Shown: positions 1 through 13,649, counted from the stretch's first letter. The stretch is DNA of 64,000 bases from Blastomyces gilchristii SLH14081 (GCF_000003855.2 NW_003101674.1:539694-603693), one strand, 5' to 3'. The notes: a model not told the origin generated them from the letters alone. Made by a program: numbers and translations.

Positions 1-1465
1 ACATCATTCAGAACTCCTGTGTGGGATTATCCCTCATTCTCCCCTATCACACCACAACCCCGGGCCAAATTGTCATACAAATTATAAGATGAAGAGACCT
101 AGTCATATATATCAATCTTCTCAATTTTGAAAGATCTCTGATCTGTAGTTGTGAAGATATCTGAGAAGTGATCTCTGTGAAAACCCTGTTCATTTTTGAT
201 GTTTCAAAACATCAACATCAAGTCTTACCCTTGTACTGCCCTTTTCAATCTGACTCATTCTCAGCAGAAAAATACAAAAAGATATCTCAGTGATAATATC
301 AAGTATATAATCAATAGTCACTTCTGAAGTGTAATCTCTGCAGTCTGTCTTCAGTGTATTTAGATATTAATATCAAGTCTCACTCTTATATCACTTCTCT
401 CAATCTGGCTCATTCTCAATAGAAAAGTATAAAAAGATATCTCAGTAACTGTACTTAATACATAATCAGCAGATACAATAACTATAAAATCAGTATATTT
501 CAAGATCTAACTGAGTCTTTGATCTCTGTATAGTGAGATATATTAAATCTAGTTTTAATATCTTAATATTCAATAGATTCTGTAAGAGATTGAGAATAGC
601 AATACTAGATTTCTATTGAATTTAAGAATTAACTCTATATTAATATAATCATTGACAAAGTCTTCTATTTTAAGATATAAATAATCAGTTTCTCTACATT
701 CTGCTGATAATATTTATATTATTATATAGAAATAGACTTATATTCTTTATAATATTAAGACTCTGAAGAGAGAAAGTCTTGATAGAGAGTATACAGTAGT
801 GTATATTTTAGCAGTTTCTATCTCATTCTTCTACAGTAATTAATGCAAAAAAAAAAAAGATCTTAAAAATAGTTTTTTACTTCTCTTGAAAAAGTAAGAT
901 GATTTTCTCTGAGTTTTATACAATATTCTTACAAAGAATTAAAAACAGAGTTATTTTCTGTTATAATTTTATATTCTTTTAAGTAAAAATTACTTTTTCA
1001 GTGACTGAAGAGCTTTTATTAATACTTAATTCTTTTTTACACTCTTTATTAACTAATTTGAGTTGCACACTTGTTATGTAAGAAGAATTGAATGATTTAG
1101 AATAAAATTGAATAGTTTTAATCAATTTCTCTGTAAAAAATTGATTTATTTTTTATCAGTTTTTCTCTCAAAAACTGTTATATTATCTGATTTATTATCA
1201 ATTAATATCATACTTTTTCTCACTATATCTCAAGAAAGAGATTATAAAGATTTTATTAATTTATCTTAAAAATCAATTTTAGTTTATTAGATTCTCTTTA
1301 AAAATCTAATCTAGTTACTAAACTAGTGTGAAAAAAATCAGATATTTTATATATAAAAGTCTTTTATTCTTCTTTTGAAACAGTCTGACTAACTTTTCAA
1401 TTGAAAACAGACTTAGAAATATCTCAATTGAAACAGTCTGATCAACTTTTCATTAAGTGAAAACA
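1..1465. repeat. AT-rich mutated repeat DNA upstream of the LINE
   Basis: No gene seen. The stretch is very AT-rich and, after the first ~65 bases, I saw no CpG. A degenerate direct duplication is visible: about 220-300 and 372-455 share a run that ends in AAAAAGATATCTCAGT. Two further near-copies of CAGTCTGANNAACTTTTCA lie at about 1381 and 1434, just ahead of LINE ORF1. This looks like mutated repeat or 5' untranslated element sequence. Confidence 0.5.
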
Positions 1466-4400
1466 ATGAGTTCAAAAATACACTCAGTTAATGTGAAAAA
1501 AGATGCTTTTTCAAATGCTATTTCTGAGATTGAAATTCTGAAGAGAAGAAAGAAAGAAGAAATAGAGAAATAATAAGTTCTTGAAATACAGAAACTTGAA
1601 AAAGTAAGTAAGATTCTTGAAAAGCAGTGTCTGAGTGAGATGAATGAAGAAGTTCTGTTAATTCTTCATACTCAGACTAGACAACTATAGAAGATGATCA
1701 AGTTCAAACTTGAAATCTTAAACACAGTTTAAAAAACCTTGAAAATTCCTAGTATAATTACTGACTCTTTATCTTATTCTTCTTCTTTCTTTTTTTCTAC
1801 TTCTTCTTCTTCTTTAAATTAGAAGAAAACATATGCTCAAGCAGCTGAATCTGCTGTCTTTAAACCTGCTATCTCAAAATCTGTTTAAAATCCTGAGAAA
1901 ACTGAGAAGAATACTACTCATATCTCTATTCATAGAAAAGTGAAAAAGAAAATGTAAAAAGAGAAAAACTTTCAAATCTTCAGAAATAGAAGACTTATTC
2001 TCAAAGTCTTAAATCAGAATATTCTGCAAAGAAACAAGCTAAACTCAAATCTCATTTTCAGAATCAGAAATGAAATTAATCAGCAGTTCTTTTCTCAGTT
2101 AATAACTGATATTAAAGTTCAAAAATCAGTTATAGCTTCAATTGAGTTATCATTCTTTAAAAACTTCATTATTCTGACTACAATATCTGAATTCAGTGCT
2201 GAATTTCTTATTCAGAATAAGAATCTCTGAAAGTCAGTAGTAGAATCTTTACTAAACATAATAATTCTATCTGAAAGAGATGAAAAGTGAGACAAATTCA
2301 TTCTTTATAATATTTCAGTTGAAATTTTTGACTGTGAAGAAGAAATACTACTTCTCAAAAATAAATTGAAAGAATATAACTCTATTCAACTGAGAAAGAA
2401 GCCTGTATAACTAAATTCAATTAAGTTCAGATAAAGCAGGAAAAATGTCTCTGTTCTAGTATATATAAAAACACTTGAATAGTCAAAGATCTCTGAAGTA
2501 AGAGTAGTAGATTTGAAAATGAGAGTTCATGAATACAAAGACTCAAGAATGAATCTCAAAGCTTAAATACAGTGTTCAAACTGTTAAAGATATAAATACT
2601 TTACAATCTCATGTTTTAGAGACTCAAAATATACATTCTGTGTCAGAGATCACAAAACTAGTGAGTATAAATGTGAAATATACTTAAAAAGAGATGAAAT
2701 TTATTAATATACTCTGCTTAAGTACTCTAATTGCAAAGAAAAACATATATCTAGCTCAAAAGAATGTATATTTACTTCTAAAACTCAAAAGAACTGAAGA
2801 AAAGATGAAGCTTAAAGTTAATTCAGAACTGAAGAGAAGAGTTAAATCAGTAGACTTATAACTACAGACTTAAAAAGAAGAAACTCTCAACTATCTAAGT
2901 CTTCAAACTTCAATTCTTCAGCTAAATGTAAATAGAATTTGAATTCTTAAACTTCTGTTAAAATTAGAGAATTGAGAAATAACTCTGATAATAAACTAGA
3001 TATAATATAAGTAGTTAAGATTTCTACTTTTCAGAACAGTTATAATCTACTATCTAATAATAGTAATTAGATTCTACTCTACTCTCTTTTAATATGAATA
3101 TACAATAAAAATAATAAAAAAAGTTTAAAAACTCTTCAAAAATCACATTTATTTAAAATAATGTGAATAGAAACTCAAATTATATTTATTCTTATCTTCA
3201 AATTACATTTGAATAAAAAGTTAATTTTATACTACTTCAGAAGCCAAATTTTAATGCTGAGTAAAAATATATTATTTCTTATTCAAGCTACTACTGCTTT
3301 TTATCTCAAAAGTCTGAGATAAAGTCAAGAGTAGTAATCTATGAAAGAAAGAGATTAAGATATTAATTTAATCTAAGATTTAATATTATGTCTGACTCTG
3401 ATATTCTGATGAGTGATATTATAGATAAAGAAAATGAGTTTAATATTATACAGCTTATAAATATATATAATAAAAAGTTATTAAAGAAAAATAACAATAT
3501 CTGAACAATTAATAGAGAATTTCTGAATATAACTTTATTAAGAAACTCTATAATTATAGAAGATTTCAATACATATTATCTCTGATGAAATTCAGAATGT
3601 AAGAGAGTAGTGAGAGCTGATAATCTAGTTAAATGAATCTTTAAGCATTTAATAGATTTAGTTAATAAGTCTGATTAACAAACATTCTTTAGAAAAGATA
3701 TAAAACAGAAGTCTATTATAGATCTAATCTTTATATTATAAAATGTAATAAAAAGAAGACTTATAAACTGATTTATTAATTCAAATAAGATATCAGAATC
3801 AGATTATGAGATTATTCAATTTAATATTGAACTGAGTGAAAAATAAATGAGTGAAAATCCTCTTCTCTCTAATCAGTATAACTTTGAAAAAGCTGATTGA
3901 AAAGCAGTTAAAGAAAGTATAAAACTGTTAAAATCTGAAAGACAGAATGAGCTATATTGAAATTCTGATCAAGATATCTCAAATGAAATACTTAAGAATA
4001 GAGTGAAGCTTATTACATCTACTATTCTAACAAGTGTTAGAGATAATATTTCAAAAAGAAAATCTTCTAAGTATTTAAAATCTTAATGAAATGAGAATAT
4101 CTCATTTAAAAGAAAAGAATTAGCTGCTGCTAGAAGAGATTGAAAGAATAATATAATATCTGATAAAGAGTTCAAAGCTGTCAGAAATGAATATTTTTCA
4201 GATATTAAAAGAGCTAAAACAGACTACTGAAATAAATTTCTTAAAGAAGTATAAGAGAAGGAAGTTTTTAAAGCTTTTAACTATACTAAAACAAGAAGTG
4301 TAGCAAAACTTTCAGTCTTAGAATATGAGTTTCAGAATGAATTATATACAGTAAACTCTTTTGAGAAAAAATGTTAAGCTTTTATAAGAATTCTCTTTCA

Positions 4401-7053
4401 GAACTTATCAGATTCAGATTCAGATTTAGAGAAAGAGAATATATTACTTCTCAACTATATTGATAAAAATAACTAAGAATGATCTGATCTTATATAAAAT
4501 GAATTAGAGTCAGCTATTTTCTCAAGTTCTGTTAAAACTGCTGCAGATTCTGATTCAATTAATCACTTGATTATTTAAAATACATATTTCTACTTAAAGA
4601 ATGAATATTTTGAGCTCTTTTTCAATCTCTTGAAAAATGAATATCATTCTGAATACTGAAGAGAAGTCACTGAAGTGATTCTTATAAAACCTAATAGAAA
4701 AACTTCAATTTCTAAGTTATATAGAGTAATATCTCTATTAAACTGTCTAAAAAAGATTTTAGAAAAGATAATAGTTACTTAATTATTTTTTATAAGCTCT
4801 ATAGATGATTCTCTTTTATTCAGTGAATAAATAAGAGATAGAAAACAGTGTTCTATAATTAACACTGTTCTCTCAGTTGTTTATAATATTTAAATAACAA
4901 AGTATAAGAGTCTGATCTCAACTGCAGTTTTTATTGATATAAAAGAAGTATTTAATTATGTTTCAAAGTCAAAGTTAATTCAGATATTAAAGATATTAAA
5001 ACTGTCACTTTCTCTAATAAAATAAGTTAACTATTTTATATTTAAAAGAATTATATAACTCTTCTTTAATGAAATGAAATAAGATAAGACTGAGATAAAA
5101 ATAGAAGTATCACAGAAATCTTCAATCTCACTCATTTTATTTACAATATACACTGTATATCTATTCAAAAATAGAAATATAAGAATAGTGTGATCTCTGA
5201 GTTATATGAATGATATTGATCTAGTCTACAGCTTAAAAACTATTAAAGAGAATTTAAAAGTAATTGAAGAAGCTGTAAAGAAAATCTTTGTTAGAGCAGA
5301 TATCAATTAAATTTAATTTAATATAAATAAAACTGAGTTAATTCATTTCTTTTCTAGATTCAATGAGAAAGAACTATCTCTAACTCTTTTAAATAGAGAG
5401 ATTAAATTCAGTGTAAATATCAAATAATTAGAAGTATAATTAAACTTCAAGTTGAATTTTAAATATTATATTCAACAAAGAACTGTCAAGATAGAAAGAC
5501 TATTAAATAATATAATCAGACTATTAAATACAGAGAGAGGTCTATTCTTCCAGACTATAAGACAGTTATATATAGTCTGTATTATATCAGTAGCTGATTA
5601 TGAAGTTCAAGTTTGATGAAATAATCAAGAGAATTTCACTGAACTCTTTCAAAGTCTGTAAAACAGAGTCTTGAGAAGAATTCTGAAAGCATTCAAATCA
5701 TCTTCTATTAAAGTAATGAAAATTAAAGCTTCAATTCCTTCTTCTATTATTAGATTTAAAAAGATCTGTATGAACTATGCTCTGAGAGTTATAAAGATGA
5801 GCTTAAATTATATAATCAGAGAAAGAGTCTCTTCTTCATTTTCATCAATTAACTCTGAAAATGAACTGAATTGAAATAGATTTCTTGATTGAAATGAAAA
5901 TAATTCTTTAAAGAAAATATCTTCTCAACTGTACAGACTATACTCTCTGATTAAAAATCAATTTTCTTCTTTAAATATTGAAAAAGTTAATCATTAGAAG
6001 TTATCTCTCTAAAGAGAAAAGCTTGAATCTCTTATAAACTTATAAATAAGTGAACTATTAAAAGAGAAAGAATATGAACAGTATTTGAAGAGAATTTCTA
6101 TAATTAATATAAAAGACTCTATTCTGATTTATTCAGATGACTTAAAAAATGAGAACTTGAATAGATTAGACACAGACATTGCTTATACTGAAGATAATAT
6201 TAATTTTATCTCAGATTTCTGAAATCTAGACTCTGAATATAAAGTCTTTGATGCTGAACTATTTGTAATAGTGAAAGCTTTCAAACTCATTGAAATAAAA
6301 TCTCATAAAAGAGAAAATTATTTGAAAGAGATATGAATATTCTCTGATAGTTAAACTGCTTTAAAAAGACTTAGAAATAGTCAGATTTATAATAATTAAA
6401 TGAATCTTGAACTAATCTTAAACTCTGTTTTGAAAATTTAAAAGAGAAGAATATCAAAGCTGATAATTCATCTATACTAGGTTTCTACTTATATGAATAT
6501 TTATAACAATGAATTAGCTGATTCAGCTGTAAAAAAGAGTGTAGAATTAAGCAGATCTATTCAAAAAATTATATTCTGATCTTTTATAAAGAGAAAAATA
6601 AAAGAATCTTATTTAGATAAGTGAAATGAAAGCTGGTAGAAATAAAAGAAGAGTATACATTATTCAAGATTTGAAATAAAACTCAAGTGAAAATCTTGTT
6701 TAATTAAATATAAAAAGAAAATATTCTCATCTATAATACAGCTGAAACTAGAATATGACTATTTCAAATCTTATATACAAAGATTTAATGATAGATTTAA
6801 CTCAATAGAATGCTCATTCTGTAATATAAATAAGAATTCTGAGTATATTATAATACACTGTGTATTATACAATAGTCTCAGAGTCAGATTGAAAGAGAAG
6901 TATAATCTAAATTAATTAAATATAAGATTCTTATTCTTAACTGAGACAGGAATTAAATACTTAATAGACTTTCTATCAGAAACTCAAGCAGCTATAAGAA
7001 AATGACTAAATTCAGAATTATCTGAATATGAAGAGAAGAAAATTAATCAGATA
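1466..7053 (+). mobile_element. Decayed Tad1-type LINE (non-LTR) retrotransposon, ORF1 + ORF2
   Basis: Read through stops, the + strand gives a LINE in canonical order. ORF1 begins at the ATG at 1466 with a Lys/Glu-rich coiled coil, then Cys/His zinc knuckles at about 2570-2770 (CSNCQRY, later SNCKEKH). ORF2 has an endonuclease domain at about 3360-3850 (IIIEDFNTYYLWWNSECKR when TGA is read as Trp). A reverse transcriptase follows at about 4500-5650, whose catalytic box reads YMND, then the RILKAFKSSSIKVMKIKAS block at 5680-5740. RNase H lies at about 6170-6560 (DAEL, IFSDS), and a terminal CSFC..H..C motif at about 6818-6870. In-frame stops fall where Trp (TGA) or Gln (TAA/TAG) is expected, so decay is mainly C-to-T/G-to-A mutation with few indels. 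It cannot encode working proteins. Ends were not defined by target-site duplications. Confidence 0.9.
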
Positions 7054-7489
7054 TAATCTGTTAAAATAGCTATACACTCTCTTTTAATAATTTATTTTAT
7101 TATAGTCTCTCTTTACTTTATCTTTTTCTTTATCTTTTTCTTTCAATTTCTTTCTATCTATCTATTTAATGTGTCTATCTTTGAGACTGTGTTCTTTTTC
7201 TCTTTTCTTTTATCATGATATTATCAAATGATTTCAAAGTATCAAAAGATGTTAAAACACTGTAATTTGTAAACAGTTTTTGTATTCTAAGCTGAAATTT
7301 TCTGATTTTACATATCTGAAATTGATGAATGTATAATAGTTAACTTTACAGACATAGAAAAAACCCTGAGAACTAAAGTTCTCAGATAGATGTCATAGTC
7401 TCTGACTGTATACATCTATAATTGAAAAATAATAATAATAATAACATGAATCTGAAACCTCATGATTGAGCTTGACTTCATCACTACAT

Positions 7490-7746
7490 CTCTGATACAG
7501 ATTCTCATTAATAATAAGAGTATCATAGATCTCACAAAGGTGGCAGCTATTACAGTCTGAAGCAAGCACATTGACATACATTTTCATTTTTCACATTGAC
7601 AGTTGAATCAGAGAGTCATTGATTTAGAATATGTTCTCACTGCTCAGATGACAGCGGATGAACTCACTAAATCTCTAGATAATATGGCATTTGCACAATT
7701 CATGATTTTGCTAGGTCTTACAGGTGTAAAAGTTGGGAATGTTTAA
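7490..7746 (+). pseudogene. Copia-type RNase H C-terminal relic
   Basis: Reading TGA as Trp, the + strand encodes the end of a Ty1/Copia RNase H. It has the SKHIDIHFHF block at about 7558-7590, RVIDLEYVLTAQMTADELTK at about 7605-7665 and a tail ILLGLTGVKVGNV ending at TAA 7744-7746. In Copia elements this motif closes pol just before the polypurine tract and 3' LTR, which is what follows here. Integrase and reverse transcriptase were not found between the LINE and this piece, so only the 3' end survives or the rest is too mutated to read. Confidence 0.8.
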
Positions 7747-7829
7747 TTTTACATTTGTATTTGGTTTTGACAGACTATCTTGGTGGTTTGAGTGTTTTTG
7801 TATGTGATTCTTGTTATCTCGAGGGGGGG

Positions 7830-7954
7830 TGTTGGCCCTTACGGCCGTTGCGGTTAGCGATCCCACTAGATCACGTGACCCACCACTATATTATGTTCCT
7901 GTAGATAGATCTATCAATACAACCTTCAACTATTCTACACCAACCAACCAAACA
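7830..7954 (+). repeat. Probable Copia LTR (5' edge well supported)
   Basis: The run GAGGGGGGG at 7821-7829 is a polypurine tract, and TGTTGGCCCTTACGG starts right after it with the usual TG. The stretch contains CACGTGACCCACC and a TATA-like core near 7890. It ends in a CCAACCAACCAAACA stretch near 7940-7954 that could be the 3' edge. The right boundary is a guess because no second copy is present. Unlike the internal region just upstream, it is not AT-biased. Confidence 0.5.
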
Positions 7955-9429
7955 TCTGAATCACAATCGGAGAATCAGAGGCCCAGCCGGATGGATGCAT
8001 TCTTATTTTATTATTTTTATTTATTATTCAGGAAGTAAAGTTAAAGCAAATATTTTTGGTGTTTATTTTCTATCTGTATGAAGTTAGCTTAGTTAGTTTT
8101 ATTGTTTGTTTGTTTGTTTGTTTGATGATTTTGTCTTGTCTGGCCGCCAAAAAATAAAAATAAAATAAAATAAAATAATAAAATAAAATAATAAAATAAA
8201 ATAATAAAATAATAATTCCCGTGTCTTTTCTGGCGGTGGAGCACAGGGTTAACTATGTCAGACCACTTTTTGTCCGCTTTTATTTTTTTTCCCAACTTTT
8301 TCTTCACAGTTCAGCAAATAACCACCGCGAGTGGGCGGCGATGGTCGTTCAAGCCGTGTTGTGTCTAAGTATGATCTTCACTCTTGTACTCCGTACTCTG
8401 TACAGAGTAACTTGCTAGTGGAAACTGGGACGGACGACTTGGAATGTTGAAACACCAACATGGCCGGGTCGGGAAATATCAACAAATAAAAAAGAACACA
8501 CTGCCATGACATTTCCCAACCCCTCGACAGCCACTGTGTTTCTTCTCGAGAGCAAGGTTCAGTGAGACCTTGCCCGCACCCTTGAAAAAAGAATTTCCCT
8601 TTTGCTGGAAGTGAAAATAATCAATAAACTATTAAGTATATAACAATAACCCCAAGATGGCAGATAGATACTCCTCAGTCATTGGCTTCCCTTCCCTGGT
8701 CTCTATCAACAATCCCTCCCACCTCCAACAACTGCCTCAGCCGCCGCAGCATCACTGGATTGTTGTTCTTGAATGATGCCGGCGGTGACTAAACTACACG
8801 CCTTGGGGTAAGTTAGGCAGTTACTTTTATGTTGGTGGTTGTCAGAAATGAAAGGTTATTATTATTGCAATTCCTGATAAAAGTACCCAACATATATATC
8901 TCCAGTTCCCCGCACGCAACTATCTGGGTACATTTGGACTGAGTCTTTGCATATGGATGTGCTCAACATATGCTGCTTTTCAATCTTGCAGAAGGGGTTG
9001 TCTGCAAGGTACAGTGCAGTACAACGACAAATGACAAACGAGCTCTGTTAATTTTCCGAGAAGTTTAAATAAATGCTGTGTGCATCGGGCGCCATGCAAT
9101 GCATGCGTACATCACTACGTCACACGTTCTTCAGCAGAACAAGTGCAACGAAGCTATATACACATGTTCCGACGCTCCAGGACCAATATCCTTGAATGTC
9201 TGTGTCTGAAAACCAAGACAATTTATTGAATACTAGCTATTGTGTCGAGCAAGAGAGAAATCCTCTTCATCATATGAGCGTGCGGCCCATACAACCTCTA
9301 TTTCTTTCAGGACAATACCCTCGCTCTCAAGTGTTAGAGCGAGATACACCAACGATGTTTAAATGCGCGCGTTTGTCCACCTGCATGTATGCATCTACAG
9401 AAATACCTAGCACATATTTTCCCCCCAAG
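7955..9429. other. Intergenic, no gene recognised
   Basis: Contains a (GTTT)5 tract near 8105 and an AAAATAAAAT-type A/T array at about 8150-8214. A palindrome-like ACTCTGTACAGAGT lies near 8395. Short open frames here show no recognisable domain and no convincing splice structure. Confidence 0.5.
8150..8214. repeat. (AAAAT)n simple repeat
   Basis: About 65 bp of AAAAT units with occasional AATAAT variants, intergenic. Confidence 0.85.
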
Positions 9430-10535
<1,106 letters not shown>

Positions 10536-11431
10536 GGCTTTGTCTTTCTTTCTTTTCCCTGTAGAGTAGCTGATGTCGAAATAGTCCTTCTGCAGACTCC
10601 AAAACGTAATTCTTTACGATATGTTTGTTCATTTAGGGGCGGAACCTACGGCGATTTTTATATGGAACAAGATCTCACCTGGGACCTGGACCCTGACATT
10701 TACGATGTACGTGTATATCTGTGGTTTACTTCACAAGCCGCAGCTATCTCCTTTAGAAACCCTATCCACGTCCTGCTTTTCAATTTCAAAGTAATCACCA
10801 TCAACAGTAGTTAAAATACCGGAATGATTATCTCTCCGCGTTAAACCCGTGCGTGTGGATATTAAGTTCTTAACTTCTTTAAGTCCAGGGAATGTTGGCA
10901 TCGTCCTTTTTTTTCGGATTTGAAAGAGCTCGGATTTAAGGGGGTTTGGCGCCGGATTTTAGCGAGACTTGAAAAAAACGCAATCCAAGCTCACAAATTC
11001 TCTTTTTTTTTTTACACAAATACTCGTGTTGTTAGGACTATTAGGAGCTATAATAGAGGTTTGACAGGGTGGGTTGCTTTGATGATAGAGTTGCATACAT
11101 TGTGCCATCGTAATTGGGCTGCGTGGGTCAATTAGGGGTGTGATGTACATGTACATATCGCGCAAGCATAAATACTATCAGATGCCCAGGTCGTTTTGAG
11201 AAGTTTAAACATCAGGCTAACCGGCAGCAGCACGAGAACCATTGAGCCCAATGACCCCGTCATAGCCGTTGCAAATTAAAGAATAAGAGCACCAACAAGC
11301 GGGGAGTCTACCAGCTACTCGTGCGTACAGCGTCACCATCCCCCTAGAACCTACATCATAGGTCTGAAAAACCCATACAAAAAACAATTTATATATATAT
11401 ATATATATCATAGACCAAAAATCAATATAAC
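10536..11431. promoter_or_regulatory. Divergent intergenic region, SnoaL-like gene / EasG-like gene
   Basis: 896 bp between two divergent start codons, so it must hold both promoters. The + gene is preceded by a short (AT)n run at about 11392-11408. A palindromic GTACATGTAC lies near 11148. No further gene is supported. Confidence 0.4.
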
Positions 11432-12476
11432 ATGACAATCCTCCTCCTCGGCGGACGCGGCAAAACCACCCGTCGCCTCGCCTCCATCCTCTCCACCTGC
11501 GCCCCAGAGGTCCCTTTCCTTGTCGCATCCCGCACCAGCTACCCATCAAGCCCGTACAAACATGTCAAGTTCGACTGGTTCGATGAATCCACCTGGGCAC
11601 AGCCGTTTAATGCGGTCTCGACATCAGTATCAGCATCAGCATCAGCATCAGCATCAGCAGTCAGGACCGAATTCCAATACAGTTCCAGCCCCATCACGGG
11701 AGTATACATCGTCGGCCCGCCCATTCTGGACATGGTCCCACTGATGAAAAGGTTCATCGATTTCGCAAGGGGGAGGGGGGTGAGAAGATTTGTGCTGCTT
11801 AGTTCTAGCGTGCTTGAAAGGGGTGGGTTTGCGATGGGGCAGGTGCATGATTATTTGGCCGGTCTAGAGGAGAATGGAGTAAAGGAGGCGGAGGCGGAGG
11901 CGGAGGGCGGAATTGAGTGGGCAGCTCTGCGCCCGAGTTGGTTTATGGGTATGCAATTATCATATGCCCAATATTTGGAGATATATCCGACTAAACTGAC
12001 CGGCATATGATATTATAACAGAAAACTTCTCAGAAGGCCAACATCTCCTATCTATCAAGGAGGAGAGCAAGATCTATTCCGCAACGGGGGAGGGGAGAGT
12101 CCCATTCGTCTCCGCAGAGGACATTGCACGAGTTGCGTTCCGCGCCTTAACGGATGCCCGTCCGCATAACACTGAACATCTCATCCTGGGCCCAGAGCTG
12201 TTGTCCTACGATGACTTGGCAGATATCCTGTCTTCCGTGCTCGGTAGGACGATCGCTCATGTTAAGCTTTCTGAAGCTGAATTGGCAGCCAGGATGGAAT
12301 CAACTCTTGGGATACCGCAGGATTATGCGCAGATGTTGGCGGTTCTAGAGACAAATATTAAAAATGGGGAGGAGGATCGGATGAATGATGATGTTGAAAA
12401 AGTGACTGGGAAGGGCCCACGGAGGTTTAGGGACTTTTCTGAGGCGAGTTCAGGATGCTGGGTAAAAGACTCCTGA
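11432..12476 (+). CDS. EasG/FgaFS-family NmrA-like reductase (agroclavine dehydrogenase-like)
   Basis: Exons 11432-11948 and 12022-12476 (972 nt, 323 aa), with a 73-bp intron (gtatgc..acag) splitting a Glu codon. The N-terminus MTILLLGGRGKTTRRLASIL is a Rossmann nucleotide-binding turn. It is followed by ITGVYIVGPPILD, RFVLLSSSVLERGG and LRPSWFMENF, then the C-terminal VPFVSAEDIARVAF and SYDDLADILS blocks. This order fits the NAD(P)-binding reductases related to EasG and festuclavine synthase, which close the ergoline ring system in ergot-alkaloid pathways. No prenyltransferase or other eas/fga gene lies in this window, so the substrate may differ. A (GCATCA)n tract encodes an Ala-Ser run at about residues 68-77, and a Glu-Ala run lies near residue 153. 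The neighbouring SnoaL-like gene is divergent. Confidence 0.78.
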
Positions 12477-12762
12477 GGACATGTACATGTATCAATCTGG
12501 GACGGCCACTTTATGTAACTTCATATGTATGGGGATGGCTGCGCAAGTAACAAAACATTATATGCGTTATGCAGAGCAAAGAAGGTTAATTCAACAAACC
12601 AGGGTTAGCTGGAGTTGTCCCTCGTTTATCCACGGTCGATTTGCTCCCAGGGTAGTTTTCTTTTAGTTTTTCCGCTGATATATTTGGCTTTCCGCTAACT
12701 TATTTGGCCCTAGTTGGTTCGTAGATATAGTTAATGATCATTTCTCGGAGATTCCGCAGCTT

Positions 12763-12834
12763 CGTCTTGTTAATTTCAAGGTGATCGTGTGAGCATTGTC
12801 GCCGTGCGTATGTTAACCACTCGGCCAACAAGAC
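12763..12834 (-). pseudogene. Degenerate tRNA-like segment (Ser/Leu-type 5' half)
   Basis: On the minus strand the segment begins GTCTTGT, then TGGCCGAGTGGTTAA, the classical A-box/D-loop of Ser and Leu tRNAs. It ends ACAAGAC plus one base. The two 7-mers are exactly complementary and 71 nt apart end to end, as in an acceptor stem. However, the D-stem partner, the anticodon stem and a GGTTCGA-type B box are missing or unpaired, and a Ser/Leu tRNA should be longer. It is best read as a decayed tRNA or the head of a SINE-like element, not a working gene. Confidence 0.35.
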
Positions 12835-13649
12835 CAAAATAACAAGCTGCCCGAACACTTCTGCTTCCAGGTGACCCCAGGGGGTGGCTTATCATGTCCC
12901 TACGCAGTAGAAGACAAGTTAAAGGTCCAAGGATTTAGGCACGATACGATACTCTGTCCATTCGAAAATATCACTCTAGATTCTGCCCAGCAAGACTCAG
13001 GCTCGAAGATGATTGAATCCGCCTCGCTTGTGTCTGTGCCTACAATAATGTAACTAACTACACAGGTTCAGGTTAGAGGTCAAAATATCAAAATAGCATT
13101 TCTCAACAGGTTAGAGGTTCCTCCCCTCCCGCTATTAGCGTGCGGGGGGCTTAGCTCGTAACTTATAACTAACAATGCCAACTGCTCCGTAACTAGTCAG
13201 TTAACCCAGCTAGCAACAGCACTGCATTGACAGGATTTTGAAGCCATATTTAAATATCGTACCAACCGTACCGTACCACAGCGATTTGATTGACAAAGCC
13301 CAATTGCCTCAACTTTGGGCCCCCGCTACCCCGTGGTTTAGACTTTTATCCTAACAAACTCAGTCCCATGATTTGCACTTTTAAGTTTCCCGCGCCGCAC
13401 TGTATAAGTTATATAGTTTTTTCGGAGAGTTTACAACGGATTTTCAGTTTCCATGGATTCCAAGGTTCACCCGGCATCATGAGTCTGTTGAGAAGTGCCC
13501 AGCGCCATCTATTATAAGCCCGTATCATGCCGTGAATCCGTCATCCTCCGGTCGTTTGCGATCTCGTTTCTATATAAACTCGCCACGTAGTCGTAGTTGC
13601 TGCACCCGCACGGTTTAAGCCCAACGCTAGACTTACTGGAACTCGAGGG

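Noticed and set aside
66..7640. Alternative genetic code (TGA = Trp), as in mitochondrial DNA
   Set aside because: TAA/TAG stops at Gln positions also occur and RT motifs are mutated; nuclear LINE context indicates mutation, not recoding.
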